From positions 2,914,001 to 2,978,000 of the forward strand of contig JADKAA010000029.1 of NCBI GenBank assembly GCA_016715465.1: 64,000 bases of DNA, read 5' to 3'. The translations under genes were made by a program, and so were the position numbers. Each line of letters opens with the position of its first letter. The stretch's first letter is position 1. Shown piece after piece: positions 61,847-64,000 of the stretch. Below the pieces are notes generated by a model. The model saw nothing but the letters and a program-made list of their open reading frames with translations, ran no database searches and was not told the origin of the DNA. The DNA is from Saprospiraceae bacterium (lineage in GTDB: Bacteria; Bacteroidota; Bacteroidia; Chitinophagales; Saprospiraceae).

Positions 61847-63362
61847 TTAAAAGTTTCCAGTTTTTGAAGCAGGGCTTTTGAATTGTTACCCAATTCGAGG
61901 GATTTCTTATAAAACGCAGCGGCAGCGTTTCCATTGCCCTTTGCCATTTCCAGATCGCCCTGAACTTCCACCGCAAAGCCATTTTTTTGGTTGCTCGCTG
62001 CCAGAGCGGCATCTATGGCCGTTTGCGCGGTTGCCAGATCATTGCTGCCAATGCAGGTTATGGCAATGGCAGTTTGTAGTTTGGAAACCTGGATGGGATT
62101 GCCTCCGCTGACAATGAGGCCTTCTTCCGCTGTGTCTTTGGCGGTTTTGAATTGTTTTTTGGCAGCACAGGCCAGCGCATGGAAATAATAGTTGACCGAC
62201 TGGTTGGGATAAATGTCGATGGCCTTATAACTAAAGTCATACAGCTTTTCAATATCACCGACCTCATAATAAGCATACATAAGTTGTTCCCAAACGCTAA
62301 AAACTTTATCGTTGAGTTTCAGGGTCTGTTCGTACCGGTGGATGGCACCTTGCGTGTCGCCCGAATGAAACAAAACATCACCATGCAGGCTATATGCGCG
62401 GGCATCATCGGGGTGGGTAAGCACGAGTTTGTTGCCTATTTCCGCCAGGGCAGCTTTTACATCCTGGTTGTTTCCCCTGGCCAGATTTTGAATATAAGGC
62501 AGTAATTCTGCAATTTTTGCCTCAATGTTAACAGAAGGGTTGGCGATGACCGGCAGGAGGGACATCAGGTAGGCGTTTGGTTTTTCGCTATCCTGGCCTA
62601 CACTGAGTACGGCAAGGTTGGCATCGGTGTCTTCGGCATCCAGTGTAAGAATCTGCCGGTAAAGCTGAAGTGCTTCATCTTTTTGTTTCAGGGTGGTCAG
62701 AAATCTCGCCTTTGTTTTGAGGTAACTTTTTTGACCTGGAAAGTTTGCGATAAGGGCATCAAGTTGGCCTATGGCCAAAGCAGTTTCTCCTCTCTTTTCG
62801 TACAGTTCAAAGCGGCTGAGGTAAATCTCGGCATCGGGTCCCAGGTTTTTTCCATTTGGTTGTACACATTTATAGCACCCTGTGTTTTTTCAAGCAGCAA
62901 ATGGCAGTCGACCAGATTTTGGTAGTAGGCGCTTTCCAGTGGGTGTTGGCTGTTTAATTTTTGATAAACGGCAAGGGCAGCACCGGGTCGCCCGCAATCC
63001 AGCAGAAATACTCCATAAAACTCAGCCATCCATTTGTTACCCGGATCTTTTTCAGTGGCAATTTTGGCGTATTTTTCGGTGAGGATGAGGTCTTTTTTTT
63101 GGTAATAGGCCTTTGCCAGTTCGAATGCCAGGGTGGCATTTTCCCGGTCTTCGCGGTAAAGTTCTTCAAAAAGGGTAAGTGCTTTGTCAATCCGGCCGGT
63201 TAACAGTTCCCGTTGGGCGTTGGTAAACTTCTCTTCGGTGTTTATTTCCGCTTCTGTTTTAACACGCCCCAACTGTTGAGCTGAGATATGCGGGAGGCTG
63301 ATTAACAGGCAAAAACCAAGGATAAATAGGTGTTTTGTATTCAATTTTATGGTTATTGACAT
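61843..63362 (-). CDS. TPR protein (exported), frameshifted as sequenced
   Basis: About 506 aa: signal peptide (MSITIKLNTKHLFILGFCLLISLPHISA region) followed by many tetratricopeptide repeats (ATLAFELAKAYYQKKDLILTEKYAKIATEKDP; YAYYEVGDIEKLYDFSYKAIDIYP; and others). The first 197 residues and the last 311 lie in different frames. They join near 62846-62851, a run of six A on the coding strand, where a seventh A gives NQMEKNLGPDAEIYLSRFELYEKRG. Protein-protein scaffold at the envelope, first gene of the TPR-DUF4292-EnvC operon. A TATCTTTG box lies 32-39 nt upstream of the start. Confidence 0.88.
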
Positions 63363-63393
63363 CCTAAGAACGTAAAATTTGGGTAAAAAGATT

Positions 63394-63401
63394 CAAAGAT
63401 A
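63394..63401 (-). promoter_or_regulatory. Bacteroidota -7 box (TATCTTTG) upstream of the TPR operon
   Basis: TAnnTTTG on the minus strand, 32 nt before the ATG at 63362; no -33 TTTG at 19 nt. Confidence 0.45.
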
Positions 63402-63597
63402 AATGAATTATGATTTTAGATTTAGGATTTAGGAATTGGATTACTGGTGAATTTTAGGTGTTAGAATACTGTAAAAGGTGAAATAATGAACATCTATTAC
63501 CATATCCCCATCCGGGCCAGGGAAGTTTTTCCATGATACGGGCCAGGACAAAAGCGCCGCTGGAGCTCTGATCCGATCCAAAAGGGAACGAGTAAAT

Positions 63598-64000
63598 TTA
63601 AAACTGAAAATAGATAAAGGAACTGGTGCTTTCCTGGCTGAGGATCAACATGACGAGCAGGAAGGTCCAAACGAGGCCGACAGCCCACCAGGGTTTGCCT
63701 TCGGCTACAGAGAGCACTTTTTTGTGGCGCATCTGCCAGTGAACTATGACCATGCCTGTGATGACCATTGTCACCTTGATGACATCCAGATACGTAAGTA
63801 CCACTTCTTTTGGGTTGCCCAAAAAGAACATGGATTTGAGGATGGACCATGCGGTGGTGAAGTCCTGCGCCCGAAAGAAAACCCAGGTAATGTTTACCAG
63901 AAAGAAGGTGAGCATGGCGTGGGCAAAGTTGGGTTTCAGGTGGGGGTGAGGCCCGGGATCATGCGAATGAGCTTTCCGGGTGTCCTGGATATATTTTTCA
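63598..64000 (-). CDS. MBOAT-family O-acyltransferase (C-terminal part, runs off right edge)
   Basis: The last 133 residues of a membrane-bound O-acyltransferase, AlgI/PatA-like. The visible start PHLKPNFAHAMLTFFLVNITWVFFRAQDFTTAW is the typical MBOAT end region with the WVFFRA motif. Two to three membrane spans follow, ending SSFIYFQF, as in AlgI relatives from Bacteroidota. Such proteins O-acylate cell-surface polysaccharides together with a periplasmic partner. The frame is open to the window edge, so the active-site His is outside the window. Confidence 0.85.
   Translation of the reverse strand, partial: EKYIQDTRKAHSHDPGPHPHLKPNFAHAMLTFFLVNITWVFFRAQDFTTAWSILKSMFFLGNPKEVVLTYLDVIKVTMVITGMVIVHWQMRHKKVLSVAEGKPWWAVGLVWTFLLVMLILSQESTSSFIYFQF

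Overview
The window is a stretch of a Bacteroidota chromosome, most likely from the Saprospiria/Chitinophagia side of the phylum; the class is an inference. The signs are two exact TTTG-N19-TAnnTTTG promoters, bacillithiol synthesis (bshA), a DAHP synthase-chorismate mutase fusion, a TonB receptor with a CarboxypepD_reg domain, a TPR / DUF4292 / EnvC-like operon, and an OmpA protein with a PD40-type propeller. Most of the window is housekeeping, interrupted by several repeat-rich accessory patches.

Layout. 1-5 kb: a minus-strand operon from bshA through an SDR, a cyclase-family hydrolase and a TPR-like membrane protein to an ABC exporter cut by the left edge. 5-13 kb: MerR/B12-type regulator, DAHP synthase-chorismate mutase, PaaY-like hexapeptide protein, fatty acyl-CoA ligase, accA, and a 13-heme cytochrome. 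12.8-15.7 kb: small AraC regulator, YtxH protein, an ISL3-family IS and an unknown protein. 16-26 kb: secreted and outer-membrane proteins (an Asp-box propeller between two paralogous exported proteins, a duplicated-domain lipoprotein, a barrel with a possible transglutaminase core, a TonB receptor). 26.4-28.8 kb: a RAYT transposase and a tandem array of GIY-YIG genes ending in tRNA-Asp. 28.9-36 kb: fumC with six 103-bp tandem repeats upstream, uvrA, and a second RAYT surrounded by five copies of a palindromic repeat. 36-43 kb: GT-C-like membrane protein, DUF4197, rplY, DUF177-rpmF, radC, alpha-glucan phosphorylase. 43-50 kb: minus-strand operon nadE, lipoprotein, aspartoacylase-like, rhomboid, rnr, HAD. 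50.5-51.7 kb: an IS110-family element with a structured leader that could be its guide (bridge) RNA. 52-64 kb: dnaX, 2-oxoacid dehydrogenase E2, OmpA/PD40 protein, ettA, the EnvC/DUF4292/TPR operon, and the C-terminus of an MBOAT acyltransferase.

A caution applies to the whole window. At least six otherwise normal genes (paaY-like, the second exported paralogue, the ISL3 transposase, uvrA, radC, the TPR gene) carry one-step frameshifts, mostly at short homopolymers, and dnaX has a shift at an A10 run. Most of these look like assembly or sequencing indels rather than real decay. The dnaX case may be genuine, because A-run slippage in dnaX is a known way to make both tau and gamma.

The least conventional features are the tRNA-Asp/GIY-YIG tandem array with palindrome-invaded tRNA remnants, the RAYT gene inside its own palindrome cluster, the candidate IS110 guide RNA, and the 103-bp repeats directly upstream of fumC.
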